This document shows, piece by piece, positions 8,803-18,300 of a stretch of DNA of 64,000 nucleotides. Positions within the stretch are counted from its first letter, which is position 1; the number at the start of each line of letters is the position of its first letter. Source of the stretch: Actinoplanes regularis (lineage in GTDB: Bacteria > Actinomycetota > Actinomycetes > Mycobacteriales > Micromonosporaceae). The stretch spans positions 1-64,000 of the forward strand of contig NZ_FZNR01000033.1 in NCBI RefSeq assembly GCF_900188005.1. The letters run 5' to 3'. The notes below the pieces were generated by a model. The model had not been told where the DNA came from, did not search any database, and was given only the letters and a program-made list of their open reading frames with translations. The position numbers and the translations under genes were made by a program.

Positions 8803-10143
8803 TCAGACCGCGATCGTCCGGCGGGCGCCGGGCCGCAGATAGACGAACCAGGTGACCAGCACGCAGAGGGCGTAGAACGCGATGAACGCGAGGTACGCCG
8901 CGTCCGCGTCCTTGTAGGTCAGGAAGGACTGCCGGAAGGCCAGGTTGACCAGCACCCCGCCGACCGCCCCGATCGCGCCTGCGATGCCGATCACCGCACC
9001 GGCGATCCGCCGCGCCTGGTGCTCGTCGGTCGCGTACTTCGCCTTGAAGATCGCCGGAATCATCTTGTACGTCGACCCGTTGCCCAGCCCGCTCAGCACG
9101 AACAGGCTGATGAACCCGGCGATGTACAGCGGCAGGGACCGCTGCTGCGCCGCGACCAGCACGATCGACGCGCCCACCGCCATCGCGATGAAGTTGACGA
9201 AGGTGACCTTCGCGCCGCCCAGCCGGTCGGCCAGCGCCCCACCCACCGGCCGGATCAGCGAGCCCAGCAGCGGCCCGAGGAAGGTCAGGTACGCCGCCTT
9301 GATCGGGGTGTTGAACTGCGTGGCGAACTGCACCTGCAGCACCTGCCCGAACGCGAACCCGAAGCCGATGAACGAGCCGAACGTGCCGATGTAGAGCAGC
9401 GACATGACCCAGGTGTGCGACTCGCGGACGGCGTCACGCATGCCCCGCTTCTCGTTGCGGGCCTGGGTCAGGTTGTCCATCCAGATCGCCGACCCGAGCG
9501 TGGCGAGCACGATCAGCGGGATGTAGATCCCGGCCACGATCCCGGGGTGACCGGCGCCGAAGACGGCGAGCACGAAGAGACCGACCAGTTGCACCGCGGC
9601 GACGCCGATGTTGCCGCCGCCGGCGTTGATGCCGAGCGCCCAGCCCTTGTAGCGGTTCGGGAAGAAGGCGTTGATGTTCGCCATCGAGGAGGCGAAGTTA
9701 CCGCCGCCGACGCCGGCGGTCGCGGCCAGGATCAGCAGCGTCGAGTACTCGACACCCGGCTTGATCATGAAGGCCGCCAGGATCGACGGGATGAGCAGCA
9801 GCGACGCGCTCACGATGGTCCAGTTGCGGCCGCCGAAGCGGGCCACCGCGAACGTGTACGGGATCCGCAGCCCCGCCCCGACCAGCGTCGGCACGGCCGT
9901 GAGCAGGAACTTCTGCGCCGGGTCGAAGCCGTACTGCGGGCCGAGGAAGAGCACCATCACCGACCACAGCGACCACACCGAGAAGCCGATGTGCTCGGAG
10001 AAGATCGAGAAGATCAGATTGCGCCTGGCGATCCTGGCTCCGCCGTTCGCCCAGAACGTCGGGTCCTCGGGCCTCCAGTCGTCGATCCAGTGGCCCCTTA
10101 CGGAGGCCGCGGCCGGGCGTTCGGTGACAACAGCAGCAGTCAT
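8803..10143 (-). CDS. narK: Nitrate/nitrite transporter NarK (MFS)
   Basis: 446 aa from ATG 10143, two nt after the nirD stop and preceded by GGGAGAG. It is an MFS protein of about twelve helices in the NarK/NasA group. The N-terminus WRPEDPTFWANGGARIARRNLIFSI is typical of actinobacterial NarK proteins, and the glycine-rich nitrate signature is seen as AGVGGGNFASSMANINAFFP and AGGGNIGVAAVQL. It is third in the nirB-nirD-narK operon, so its likely job is nitrate/nitrite uptake for assimilation, although NarK proteins can also export nitrite. Confidence 0.93.
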   Translation of the reverse strand: MTAAVVTERPAAASVRGHWIDDWRPEDPTFWANGGARIARRNLIFSIFSEHIGFSVWSLWSVMVLFLGPQYGFDPAQKFLLTAVPTLVGAGLRIPYTFAVARFGGRNWTIVSASLLLIPSILAAFMIKPGVEYSTLLILAATAGVGGGNFASSMANINAFFPNRYKGWALGINAGGGNIGVAAVQLVGLFVLAVFGAGHPGIVAGIYIPLIVLATLGSAIWMDNLTQARNEKRGMRDAVRESHTWVMSLLYIGTFGSFIGFGFAFGQVLQVQFATQFNTPIKAAYLTFLGPLLGSLIRPVGGALADRLGGAKVTFVNFIAMAVGASIVLVAAQQRSLPLYIAGFISLFVLSGLGNGSTYKMIPAIFKAKYATDEHQARRIAGAVIGIAGAIGAVGGVLVNLAFRQSFLTYKDADAAYLAFIAFYALCVLVTWFVYLRPGARRTIAV

Positions 10144-10145
10144 GA

Positions 10146-10457
10146 TCACTCTCCCAGGAGGATACGACCCTCGTCTTCCCGCACGGGGTAGACGTTGATC
10201 GAGGGCTGGCCGGACTGGGAGCACCCGGTGGCGAGGTCCCATGCGTACAGGTGCAAGGGGCAGACGACGACCTTGTTGTCGATCTGCCCGTCCGCCAGCG
10301 GGCCGCCCTTGTGCGGGCAGACCGCCGACACCGCGCGCAGCGAGCCGTCGCGCAGGTGGAAGACCGCGATCATTTCGCCGTCCACGGCGTAGGTGCGTCC
10401 CTCGCCGGGCGGGATGTCGGTGATCGGGCCGAGAGCCGTCAGGGCGAGAGTCTTCAT
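10146..10457 (-). CDS. nirD: Nitrite reductase small subunit NirD (Rieske)
   Basis: 103 aa. It starts at MKTLALT because its ATG overlaps the nirB stop (TCAT at 10454-10457). The Rieske-type cluster motif CPHKGG followed by CPLHLYAW retains both Cys-x-His and Cys-x-x-His halves, so it should bind a [2Fe-2S] centre, unlike enterobacterial NirD, which lacks it. It is the partner of NirB in NADH-dependent reduction of nitrite to ammonium in the cytoplasm. Confidence 0.95.
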   Translation of the reverse strand: MKTLALTALGPITDIPPGEGRTYAVDGEMIAVFHLRDGSLRAVSAVCPHKGGPLADGQIDNKVVVCPLHLYAWDLATGCSQSGQPSINVYPVREDEGRILLGE

Positions 10458-12913
10458 GAGCGCACCGGAACCTGAGGGAGGACGGTCAGGGGAAGGGAGG
10501 TACGGAACTGGCCGGGCGTGGCCGGAACGGCCCGCTCCTTCCAGGGGTCCTTGTAGGACTGCACGGCCTCTTCGACGGCGGCGTCGAGGGCCGCGGCGAT
10601 GCCGTCCGAGTCGTCGACGACGATCTCCCGGATCCGGTCGATGCCGATCCGCGGGACGAACGAGTAGGTCCGCTCCAGCCAGTTCGCGTTCTCGCGGTAG
10701 TACTGGAGGAACCGGCCGGTCAGCCGGATCACCTCCTCGGCGGAGCCGACCGTGGTGAGCAGGTCGCCCTTGCGGATGTGGGCGCCGGCCGCGCCGCCGA
10801 CGTAGATCTCCCACCTACCGCCGTCGATGGCGACGACACCCAGGTCCTTGACGTACGCCTCGGCGCAGTTGCGCGGGCAGCCGGTGACCGCGAGCTTCAT
10901 CTTGCCGGGGCCCTCCAGGCCCTGGAACCGCTCCTCGATCGCGATGCCCAGCGCGGTGGAGTCACCGACGCCGAACCGGCAGAAGTCCGAGCCGACACAG
11001 GTCTTCACGGTGCGGAAGCTCTTGGCGTACGCGTAGCCGGACGGCATGTCCAGGTCGGCCCAGATCGCGGGCAGCTTCTCCTTGGGGATGCCGAGCAGGT
11101 CGATACGCTGACCGCCGGTCAGCTTGACCATCGGGACCTGGTACTTCTCGGCCACCTCGGCGATCCGCTTGAGCTCGGACGGGGTGGTGACACCGCCCTT
11201 CATCTGCGGAACCACCGAGAAGGTGCCGTCCTTCTGGATGTTGCCGTGCACCCGGTCGTTGATGAAGCGGGCGTCGCGCTCGTCGACGTACTGGTCGGCC
11301 CACATCATCTTGAGCAGCGAGGCGAGGCCCATCTTGCTCTTCGCGTCGTGCTGGCCGCCGGGGACCAGCTTGTCGAAGACCGACGAGACGCTCTTGAGCT
11401 CGTACTTGCGGATCGCGGCCATCAGCTCGGGCTTGGGCATCGGGACGCCGGGGACGTACCAGGAGGCGGCCGGGTCCTCCTCGGCCGCGCCGCCGTTCGC
11501 CCACTCGACGATCCGCTGCACCAGAGGCTTGCAGGTGCCGCAGCCCTTGCCGGCGCGGGTCTTGTCCATCACGCCGCTGACCGTCTTGCAGCCGGCCGAG
11601 ACCGCCCCGCAGATGGCGCCCTTGCTGACGCCGTTGCAGTTGCAGACCTGCGCGTCGTCGGCCATCTCGGCCGGCGCCACCTCACCCGCCGGGCCGCCGA
11701 TGTCGAAGATCAGCTCGGCGCGCTCCTCGGGCAGGGCGGTGCCCCGGTCGAAGGCCTGGATCAGGGAGGCAGCCTTGCTGTTGTCGCCGACCAGGGTGGC
11801 GCCGACCAGCACGTCGTCCCGGATGATCAGCTGCTTGTAGATGCCCTTCTTCGGCTCGTTGTAGACGATCACCTCGTCCTCGTCGCGCTCCGGGGCGATC
11901 AGGCCCATCGAGGCGACGTCGATGCCGGCCACCTTGAGCTTCGTCGACAGCTTCGAGCCGGTGTAGGCGACCCCGGTCGTGCCGGTGATGTGGTCCGCGA
12001 GCACCTTCGCCTGGTCCCACAGCGGCGCGACCAGGCCGTACAGGCTGCCGCGGTGCTGGGCGCACTCACCGACCGAGTAGATGTCCCGCTGACCCTCCAC
12101 CCGCATCTGGTCGTCGACCACGATCCCGCGCTCGACCGGCAGTCCGCTGTTCGCCACCATCTCGGTGTTCGGCCGGATGCCGGCGGCGATCACCACCACG
12201 TCGCACTCGATGACCCGGCCGTCGGCCAGCTTGACCCCGGTGACCCGGTCCTTGCCGAGAATCTCGGTGGTCATCGCGTTGGTGATCACCTCGATGCCGA
12301 GCTTGCCCTCGACGCTGGCCTGCAGCATCTGGCCGGCCTTCTCGTCGAGCTGGCGCTCCATCAGGTGGCCCATGGCGTGCAGCAGGGTCACGTGGCTGAC
12401 GTGGTTCTGCAGGCCGCGGGCCGCCTCCAGGCCGAGCAGGCCGCCGCCGATCACCACCGCCCGCTCGTGGTCCCGGGCATAGCGGATCATGCCGCGCGTG
12501 TCGTCGAGCGTCCGGAACGCGAAGACACCCTGGTGGTAGCCGCGCTTCGGGTTGTGCACGTTCTTCATCGGCGGCGTCCACGAGTAGCTGCCGGTCGCGA
12601 TGATCAACTTGTCGTACGGGGTGGCCACGCCGTTGCTGTCGTGCACGGTCCTGGCCTCGGAGTCGATCCGCTCGACCTTGACCCCGGCGTTCAGCGTGAT
12701 GCCGTTCTCCTGGTACCAGGCGAGATCGTTGAGGAAGATGCCCTCCTCCGTCTCCACCCCGGCGAGCAGGTTGGACAACATGATCCGGTTGTAGTTGCCA
12801 TACGGCTCGTCACCGAACATCGTCACGGAGAAGTCCCCGTTGCGGGCGAGGATCTCCTCGACCGTGCGGGCTCCCGCCATGCCGTTGCCGATGACGACAA
12901 GTTTCTGAGTCAT
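10454..12913 (-). CDS. nirB: Assimilatory nitrite reductase large subunit NirB
   Basis: About 819 aa from ATG 12913 (MTQKLVVIGNG); an ATG at 12949 would add 12 residues. Domains in order: FAD/NAD(P)H disulfide-oxidoreductase module with GNGMAG and ATGSYSW; BFD-like [2Fe-2S] module (CNCNGVSKG, then CGTCKPLV); ferredoxin-like half domain; and the sirohaem/[4Fe-4S] domain with TCVGSDFCRFG and CPRNCAEAYVKDLG, giving the four Cys ligands. It catalyses six-electron reduction of nitrite to ammonium. It heads nirB-nirD-narK, and the chelatase and NnaR genes lie just upstream on the same strand, supplying sirohaem and regulation. Confidence 0.96.
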   Translation of the reverse strand: MTQKLVVIGNGMAGARTVEEILARNGDFSVTMFGDEPYGNYNRIMLSNLLAGVETEEGIFLNDLAWYQENGITLNAGVKVERIDSEARTVHDSNGVATPYDKLIIATGSYSWTPPMKNVHNPKRGYHQGVFAFRTLDDTRGMIRYARDHERAVVIGGGLLGLEAARGLQNHVSHVTLLHAMGHLMERQLDEKAGQMLQASVEGKLGIEVITNAMTTEILGKDRVTGVKLADGRVIECDVVVIAAGIRPNTEMVANSGLPVERGIVVDDQMRVEGQRDIYSVGECAQHRGSLYGLVAPLWDQAKVLADHITGTTGVAYTGSKLSTKLKVAGIDVASMGLIAPERDEDEVIVYNEPKKGIYKQLIIRDDVLVGATLVGDNSKAASLIQAFDRGTALPEERAELIFDIGGPAGEVAPAEMADDAQVCNCNGVSKGAICGAVSAGCKTVSGVMDKTRAGKGCGTCKPLVQRIVEWANGGAAEEDPAASWYVPGVPMPKPELMAAIRKYELKSVSSVFDKLVPGGQHDAKSKMGLASLLKMMWADQYVDERDARFINDRVHGNIQKDGTFSVVPQMKGGVTTPSELKRIAEVAEKYQVPMVKLTGGQRIDLLGIPKEKLPAIWADLDMPSGYAYAKSFRTVKTCVGSDFCRFGVGDSTALGIAIEERFQGLEGPGKMKLAVTGCPRNCAEAYVKDLGVVAIDGGRWEIYVGGAAGAHIRKGDLLTTVGSAEEVIRLTGRFLQYYRENANWLERTYSFVPRIGIDRIREIVVDDSDGIAAALDAAVEEAVQSYKDPWKERAVPATPGQFRTSLPLTVLPQVPVRS

Positions 12914-13044
12914 TCCGGTCGGTCCCTTCTGGCTGGTCTGCACCGCCACGAGAAGGACTCTGTCGGCCCGGCGTTAACCCGGGAGACCACTTGCGGTGAC
13001 GCTGTTGTTCGGAAATCCCTACAAGCGGACCGCACTCGTTGTGA

Positions 13045-13710
13045 CTACAACCGGCTACCGGCGGTTGTGAGAAGAGCGGAATCGAAACGACCCAGAACCA
13101 GGTCGGCGACCGCAACATCACGGCACAGCGGCGGGGTCACCGAGTCCGCGCCGGCGTTGCCCAGCGACCGGTAGAACAGGCCGTCGGCCAGCAGGTACGC
13201 GGCGATCGCGACCCGCTTCGCGCCGTCGGCGCGCAGTCGCGCGACCACGTCCGGGACGCGCGGGCCGGTGCCGGAGACGTAACCGACACGAGCGCGGCCT
13301 GGCAGCGCCGCCGCGAAACTCTCCACGTCGGCCCGCCAGCCCGGGTCCGACGAGCCCGCGGCGGCCAGCACCACCGCGTCGGCGGCCGGCAGGTTGCGGG
13401 TCAGGCTCTCCAGGAGCACCGGGTCGGGCCCGAGCGGCGCGGTCACCGGGACGTTCGTGCCCGCGACGGCCTCGGCGATGTCGACCCGCACGTGGTAGCC
13501 GGCGGAGAGCAGCAGCGGAACGACGACGGCGTGCGGCGTGGACGGGACGATCGCGGCGACCTTCGGCTCCTGGACGTCGACGTAGCAGAGCCGTACGTCC
13601 AGGCCGGGCCGGCGGCGGGCGACGGCGGCGGCGAGCTCCTGCAACTGGCGGCGCCCGTTGGCGGACCGGGTCCCGTGGGCCACGGCGATCAGGGTCGGGT
13701 ATCTGTGCAC
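13045..13710 (-). CDS. Sirohydrochlorin chelatase family protein (CbiX/SirB)
   Basis: 221 aa from a GTG with GGAG 6 nt upstream. The N-terminal half has the chelatase hallmark LIAVAHGTRSANGRRQLQEL and VVVPLLLSAGYHVRVDI. The second half repeats the fold (RVGYVSGTGPRVPDVVARL, AAYLLADGLFYRSLG), as in two-domain CbiX-type enzymes. The metal-binding His residues of HGTR and GYHV are present. It probably inserts ferrous iron into sirohydrochlorin to make sirohaem for NirB. It is transcribed with nnaR upstream and nirB downstream, as in mycobacterial and streptomycete nitrite clusters. Confidence 0.92.
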   Translation of the reverse strand: MHRYPTLIAVAHGTRSANGRRQLQELAAAVARRRPGLDVRLCYVDVQEPKVAAIVPSTPHAVVVPLLLSAGYHVRVDIAEAVAGTNVPVTAPLGPDPVLLESLTRNLPAADAVVLAAAGSSDPGWRADVESFAAALPGRARVGYVSGTGPRVPDVVARLRADGAKRVAIAAYLLADGLFYRSLGNAGADSVTPPLCRDVAVADLVLGRFDSALLTTAGSRL

Positions 13711-13811
13711 GGCGATCTCCGCTCAGGGTTGCGGTCGACTTTTCCCGTACGGCCCGGCAGCTCATCGGGTACGTCGGAGGAGCCCCGGCCTCGTCGCCGG
13801 GAAGGAACGGC

Positions 13812-13945
13812 GGCCCGGCGCCTACATCGGGCTCCGCCGTGAGGTGCGGGAGAGCGTCCCGCGGCGCGTCCGGTGCGGCAGTGGCCCGGCGCCTACGTCA
13901 GGCTCCACCGTGAGGTGCGGGAAGGCGTCCCGCGGCGCGTCCGGT
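13812..13945. repeat. Direct repeat, two 63-bp copies at 71-bp spacing
   Basis: Copies at 13812-13874 and 13883-13945 start GGCCCGGCGCCTAC and end GCGCGTCCGGT, with about five mismatches. The second copy ends exactly at the nnaR stop codon, so the pair fills the region just beyond the 3' end of nnaR and upstream of the chelatase gene. Confidence 0.88.
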
Positions 13946-15045
13946 CAGGCGGCGTCGTCGACCCGGAGGCGGAAGCCGCGCTTGATGACCGTCTCGATGT
14001 GCTTGCCGGAGCCGAGGGCGGCGCGCAGCCGGGCCACCGCGACGTCGACGGCATGCCCGTCGTTGCCCCGCGGCAGCGCCTCCGCGAGCTGGTCCTTCGA
14101 GACCACCGCGCCCGGGCGGCGGGCCAGCGACGACAGGATCGCCATCGCGGCCGGCGCGAGCGCGTGCGCCACTCCGTCGATCAGCACGGCGTGCCCGCGT
14201 ACCTCCAAAGTCGAACCGGCCACCTGGAGCCGGACCGCCCGCCGGGGCAGCTCGTCGGTGACCGTCTTGATCAGCGCACCGAGCCGGAAGCGTTCCGGCA
14301 TCACCACCGGGATGTCCCGCTCGAGCAGGGGTGCCGCGGTCACCGGCCCGACACAGGCGGCCAGCGTGCCGCCGCGGAACGCGCCCTCGACCTCCACCCC
14401 GGCGTCGCCGGCGATGTGCAGGAACGCCTTGACCGCGGGCGCGCTGGTGAACGTCACCGCGTCGATCAGACCGGCGCTGACCTGCTCGGCGAGCCGGCGC
14501 ACCGGGGTGATGTCGGGCGGCAGCGTCCAGCGGTACACCGGAACCTCGACCACCGCGGCACCGGCCGAACGCAACGCGTCGACGAACTCGGTCTGCGGCT
14601 CGCCGTGCTCCTGCACCACGATCCGCTGCCCCGACACACCGTCGGACAGCAGCCGTTCGAGCACCTCCTCGGAGGCCTCGGTCTTGGCCGCCCAGTCCTC
14701 GGTCAGCCCGGCCGCCCGGATCGCCCCGCACGGCTTCGGTCCCCGAGCGATGATCTTCGCCCCGCGCAGCGAGGCCCGCAGCGTGTCGCCCAGACCCCAG
14801 CCCTCGGCCGCCTCCAGCCAGCCACGGAACCCGAACCCGGTGGTCGCCACCACCAGATGCGGCTCCAGACCGATGCAGGCCTCGGTGGCCGAGCGCAGCG
14901 CCGCGTCGTCGATCAACGGCACGATGGTGATCGCGGACGCGCTCACCACCCGCGCGCCACGCCGCTCCAGCAGCGCGGTCATCTCATCGCGGCGTCGCTC
15001 CGCGGTGATCGCCACGGTGAAGCCGGCCAGTGCGCCCTCGGTCAT
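13945..15045 (-). CDS. nnaR: Uroporphyrinogen-III synthase-like/winged-helix regulator (NnaR-type)
   Basis: 366 aa from ATG 15045, with GGAG about 5 nt upstream. Residues about 8-260 are a HemD-like domain (FTVAITAERRRDEM, VVATTGFGFRGWLEAAE, AVTFTSAPAVKAFL). Residues about 275-366 are an OmpR-type winged helix (ALAPAAMAILSSLARRPGAVVSKDQLAEALP, DGHAVDVAVARLRAALG). This architecture is the NnaR regulator of nitrate/nitrite assimilation in Streptomyces and Mycobacterium. The gene leads the run chelatase-nirB-nirD-narK on the same strand. Whether the HemD half still makes uroporphyrinogen III is not decidable here; a sensory role is usual for this family. Confidence 0.9.
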   Translation of the reverse strand: MTEGALAGFTVAITAERRRDEMTALLERRGARVVSASAITIVPLIDDAALRSATEACIGLEPHLVVATTGFGFRGWLEAAEGWGLGDTLRASLRGAKIIARGPKPCGAIRAAGLTEDWAAKTEASEEVLERLLSDGVSGQRIVVQEHGEPQTEFVDALRSAGAAVVEVPVYRWTLPPDITPVRRLAEQVSAGLIDAVTFTSAPAVKAFLHIAGDAGVEVEGAFRGGTLAACVGPVTAAPLLERDIPVVMPERFRLGALIKTVTDELPRRAVRLQVAGSTLEVRGHAVLIDGVAHALAPAAMAILSSLARRPGAVVSKDQLAEALPRGNDGHAVDVAVARLRAALGSGKHIETVIKRGFRLRVDDAA

Positions 15046-15095
15046 CCGGTCTCCATCCTGTGCCGCCGTATCCGCTGCTAGGGTCCTAAGACCTG

Positions 15096-15133
15096 GTTTC
15101 GGGAACGGTAGGTAAATGTTTCCGGGGTGATAA
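15096..15133 (-). promoter_or_regulatory. Candidate GlnR box upstream of nnaR
   Basis: On the minus strand two perfect GAAAC boxes (15122-15118 and 15100-15096) are separated by 17 nt. This is the b-box spacing of the actinobacterial GlnR consensus gTnAc-n6-GaAAc-n6-gTnAc-n6-GaAAc. The a-boxes (TTATC and CTACC) are weaker. It lies 51-88 nt before the nnaR start. nnaR is a known GlnR target in Streptomyces coelicolor, so a site here is expected. Confidence 0.5.
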
Positions 15134-15325
15134 CGCCGACTCACTTCCCCGCTGAGCGGGCTTGTGAGTGATTGATCATCCCCTGGTCACGGCCTGTTGC
15201 CGCCGTTGCCGGGCGCCCATCCCACTCCTCGGGCGACTTCGGTCACACCCCGCAGCAGCAGCGCGATTGGCCAGGCTCTCGCCGACCTGCCGTGCCGGTC
15301 TCGCGCGAGACCGCGCCGCAAGGAC

Positions 15326-15356
15326 CGGGGCGGTCGACCATCGGCCGACCGCCCCG
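15326..15356 (-). terminator. Strong hairpin downstream of the subtilisin gene
   Basis: Perfect 11-bp stem CGGGGCGGTCG (15326-15336) and CGACCGCCCCG (15346-15356) with a 9-nt loop, 14 nt beyond the subtilisin stop at 15370. No long T run follows on the minus strand. The rest of the 324-bp gap 15046-15369 holds the nnaR upstream region and nothing else I can identify. Confidence 0.72.
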
Positions 15357-15369
15357 CCTTGTTCAGTCT

Positions 15370-18300
15370 TTACCCGACCGCATACGCCCGCAGTACCGTC
15401 ACCGCGGCGGTATTGCCCGCGGTGTCAGTGGCGTTGGCGCGCAGCGACACATACCCGGTGCCGGCGGGATTGGTCACCTGCACCAGTCGCCGGTCGCCCG
15501 TTCCATACACCTTCGCCGACTGCCACGTTCGCCCGTCGTCGGTGGAGAACTCGACGGTCAGCGTGCGGTTCGGCTTGGCCGCTGAATCGGCCAGCCGATC
15601 CACGGTGACCGGGATGACGAACGCCTTGCCGGCCGGTGCCGTGTTCCTCTCGTCCAGGCGCGGGCTGAATCGCACCGTGGACAACGGCAGTCGGACCGGA
15701 GTTTCGCCGGCCGATGCCGAACGGAACGTCCAGGAGGAACTGACCGATGTCGACAGGCGGAACGGTGCGCCACGGGTGGCGGACTGCTCCAGCCGGTACT
15801 TCGCGTTCCCCGGCGGCACCTCGAACTCGGCGTAGCTGGACGGTTCCTCGCCGATCAGCGTGCCCCCGGCGTAGAGCGCGGTCCGCGCGGTCTCGGTGCG
15901 TGCCTGGCCCCACTGCCCGAGGCCGTCGCCGAACAGCGGGACGCCGGCCACGATCACGTTCTCGTTGCGCACCGCCGCATCGATGTCATCGGCAACGGAA
16001 GGGGCGAACACCGCACGGTTCCAGGCTTCCCGGTAGGTGGTGCCCGCCTGGTACCGCTTGTTGGGCGAGAAAGCGATGCTGAGCAGTTCGGGGAAGCTCT
16101 CCGGGTCACGTTGCACCTGCTGGTCGAACTCGCCCGACCAGGTAGTCCCGCCCTCGGCGCTCAGCCACTCGGTGCGCTCCGACGGCAGCCGGAACGGGAT
16201 GCCCACGACCCAACCGCCGATACCGTGTCCCAGATCGGGCCAGTTCAGCTTGACGCCGGAGACGCCCTCGGCATCCCGAGCGAATCTGGACTTCACGGTG
16301 GCCAGCTCCCCGGCCCGGACGTTCTTGGTGAAACCGGTGTAGAACGTGCCCGTCTTCAGGTAGGCGAGCTCGTAGATGAAGGGGGTGTCCTGGAATGTCT
16401 GCCCGGCCTCATCGAACTTCGCGAAGGCCGCGCTGACCGATCCGAAGAAGTCCGCCTGCCTGGCGCGCGGGCCGACCTGCCCCACGAACAGGTCGTCACC
16501 ACTTTCGGACAGCGCACCGGCGCTGACCCCGGAGTCGTCGCCGACCCAGTCGGCGTTGACCGCGACCAGGGCCGGCGTCGCGTCCTTGCGGGGCACGGTG
16601 ATTTTCACCGGCTTGCCATGGCCAGCGTCCAACCGCACGGTCGTCGGGCCGTCGACCACGAGCTTCGACTGGACCAGCATCGTCGTGTCGGCCTCACCGA
16701 AGATCCAGGTGAACAGGCCGTACTCCCCCTTGGGCAGCCGCACCCTGTCGGTCGTCTCGGAGCCGAAGACGTCGTAGGTATCGGGGATGCCCAGTCGGCT
16801 CAGGGACGTGAAATGCTCGGCCGCCTTTCCGTCCCGGCCCAGGTGCGCCAGCGTGACGTCGTAGCTCTCCACCTCACGGTTCACCGCGATCGGGGTCTCC
16901 ACCCGGACGTCGCCAGGGCCGGTCGCGACCAGCCGCCCGGTCTTGAAGCCGTCGGTGCCGTCTCCGCCGGTGTCCGCCGTGACCGTGGTCGTGGCAGTGC
17001 CGCCGGCCGGCACGGTGACGCTGGTCGCCGCGAGCGAGAACGTGCCGGAGTCGCCGATCAGCGACAACGACAGGGTGATCGGTCCGGTGCCGCCGTTGCG
17101 GTAGGTGGCGGTTCTGGTGACCGGTACGTCGTCGTCGTGCGGCCACATCTGGCGGCCGAAGCTGAGGCTGCCCTCGTCCACGGACACTTCCTGGCGCACG
17201 ACGCGGGCCACATCGACACGACCCGCGCCCTGACCGAAGACGTTCACACCCTCAGCCGGCTTCGCCGCGCCCATCAACAGGGTCTTGCGCTGCTTCGCGG
17301 ACCATCCGGGGTGCCGCTGAGTGACGATCGCCGCCGCGCCGGCAACGTGCGGGGTGGCCATCGAGGTTCCGGAGAGGCTCACATAGCCGTCCGCGGCCGG
17401 AGTGCCGATCTGGCCGTTCGTCGCCCCCGCGGCAACGATGTCCACGCCCGGCGCGGTGATGTCCGGCTTGATCGCGTCGTCGCCGACCCGAGGGCCGCGA
17501 CTGGAGAAGTCGGCCAGTTGGTCCTTGTCATCCACCGCACCGACGGTGAGCGCCGAGTCGGCGCTGCCCGGCGAGCCGACCGTCGCGGTGCCGCCGGAGT
17601 TGCCGGCCGCGATCACGAAGAGGGACCCGTGTGCCGCGGTGAGGTCGTTGACGGCCTGCTCCAGCGGGTCGATGCTCGGCGAGTCACCACCGCCCAAGCT
17701 GATGTTGATTACGGGAGCGGTCTTCGCCGCCCACTGCATGCCGGCCAGGATCGCCGACTCATCACAGAACTCGGTCTCGCACACCTTGCCGATCGCCAGC
17801 TTCGCACCGGGCGCCACGCCCTTGTACTTGCCACCGGATTTCGCGCCGCTTCCGGCGATGATCGACGCGACGTGCGTACCGTGGCCGACGACGTCGTCGG
17901 TGTTCGGGTCGGCGGTGAAGTTCTCGTTCGCCACGATCTTCCCGGCGAAGTCCGGGTGGGTGGCGTCGATGCCGGAGTCGAGGATCGCCACCGTCACGCC
18001 GGTACCGTCCAGACCCGTCTGCCAGGCAGCCGGCGCACCGATCTGCGGCACGCTGACGTCCAGGTCGAGTTTGCGCTTGCCGTCCAGGTGGATCCGCTCG
18101 ACGCCCGGGCGAAGAGCGCGCGCTTCCGCCGTACCCGTGGTCAGCGATTTCCAGAGCTCGGCTCGCTCGGTGCGCTCCGCGCGCACCGCGAGCATGCCCA
18201 CCCCGCTCAGATCGCGGGCGGCATGGGCCGTCGCGTCTGTCGCCGCCTTGGCGGCCGCCGGTCCCTTGCGGTTTCCGGACCGGGGGTACGCGAGGAGCAA

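Noticed and set aside
12914..13044. GlnR box directly upstream of nirB
   Set aside because: GTGAC and GAAAT are present but their spacing does not fit the consensus.
10778..13174. Long plus-strand frame across nirB
   Set aside because: Antisense of nirB, rich in Asp/His/Leu/Val from reversed codons; no family motif.
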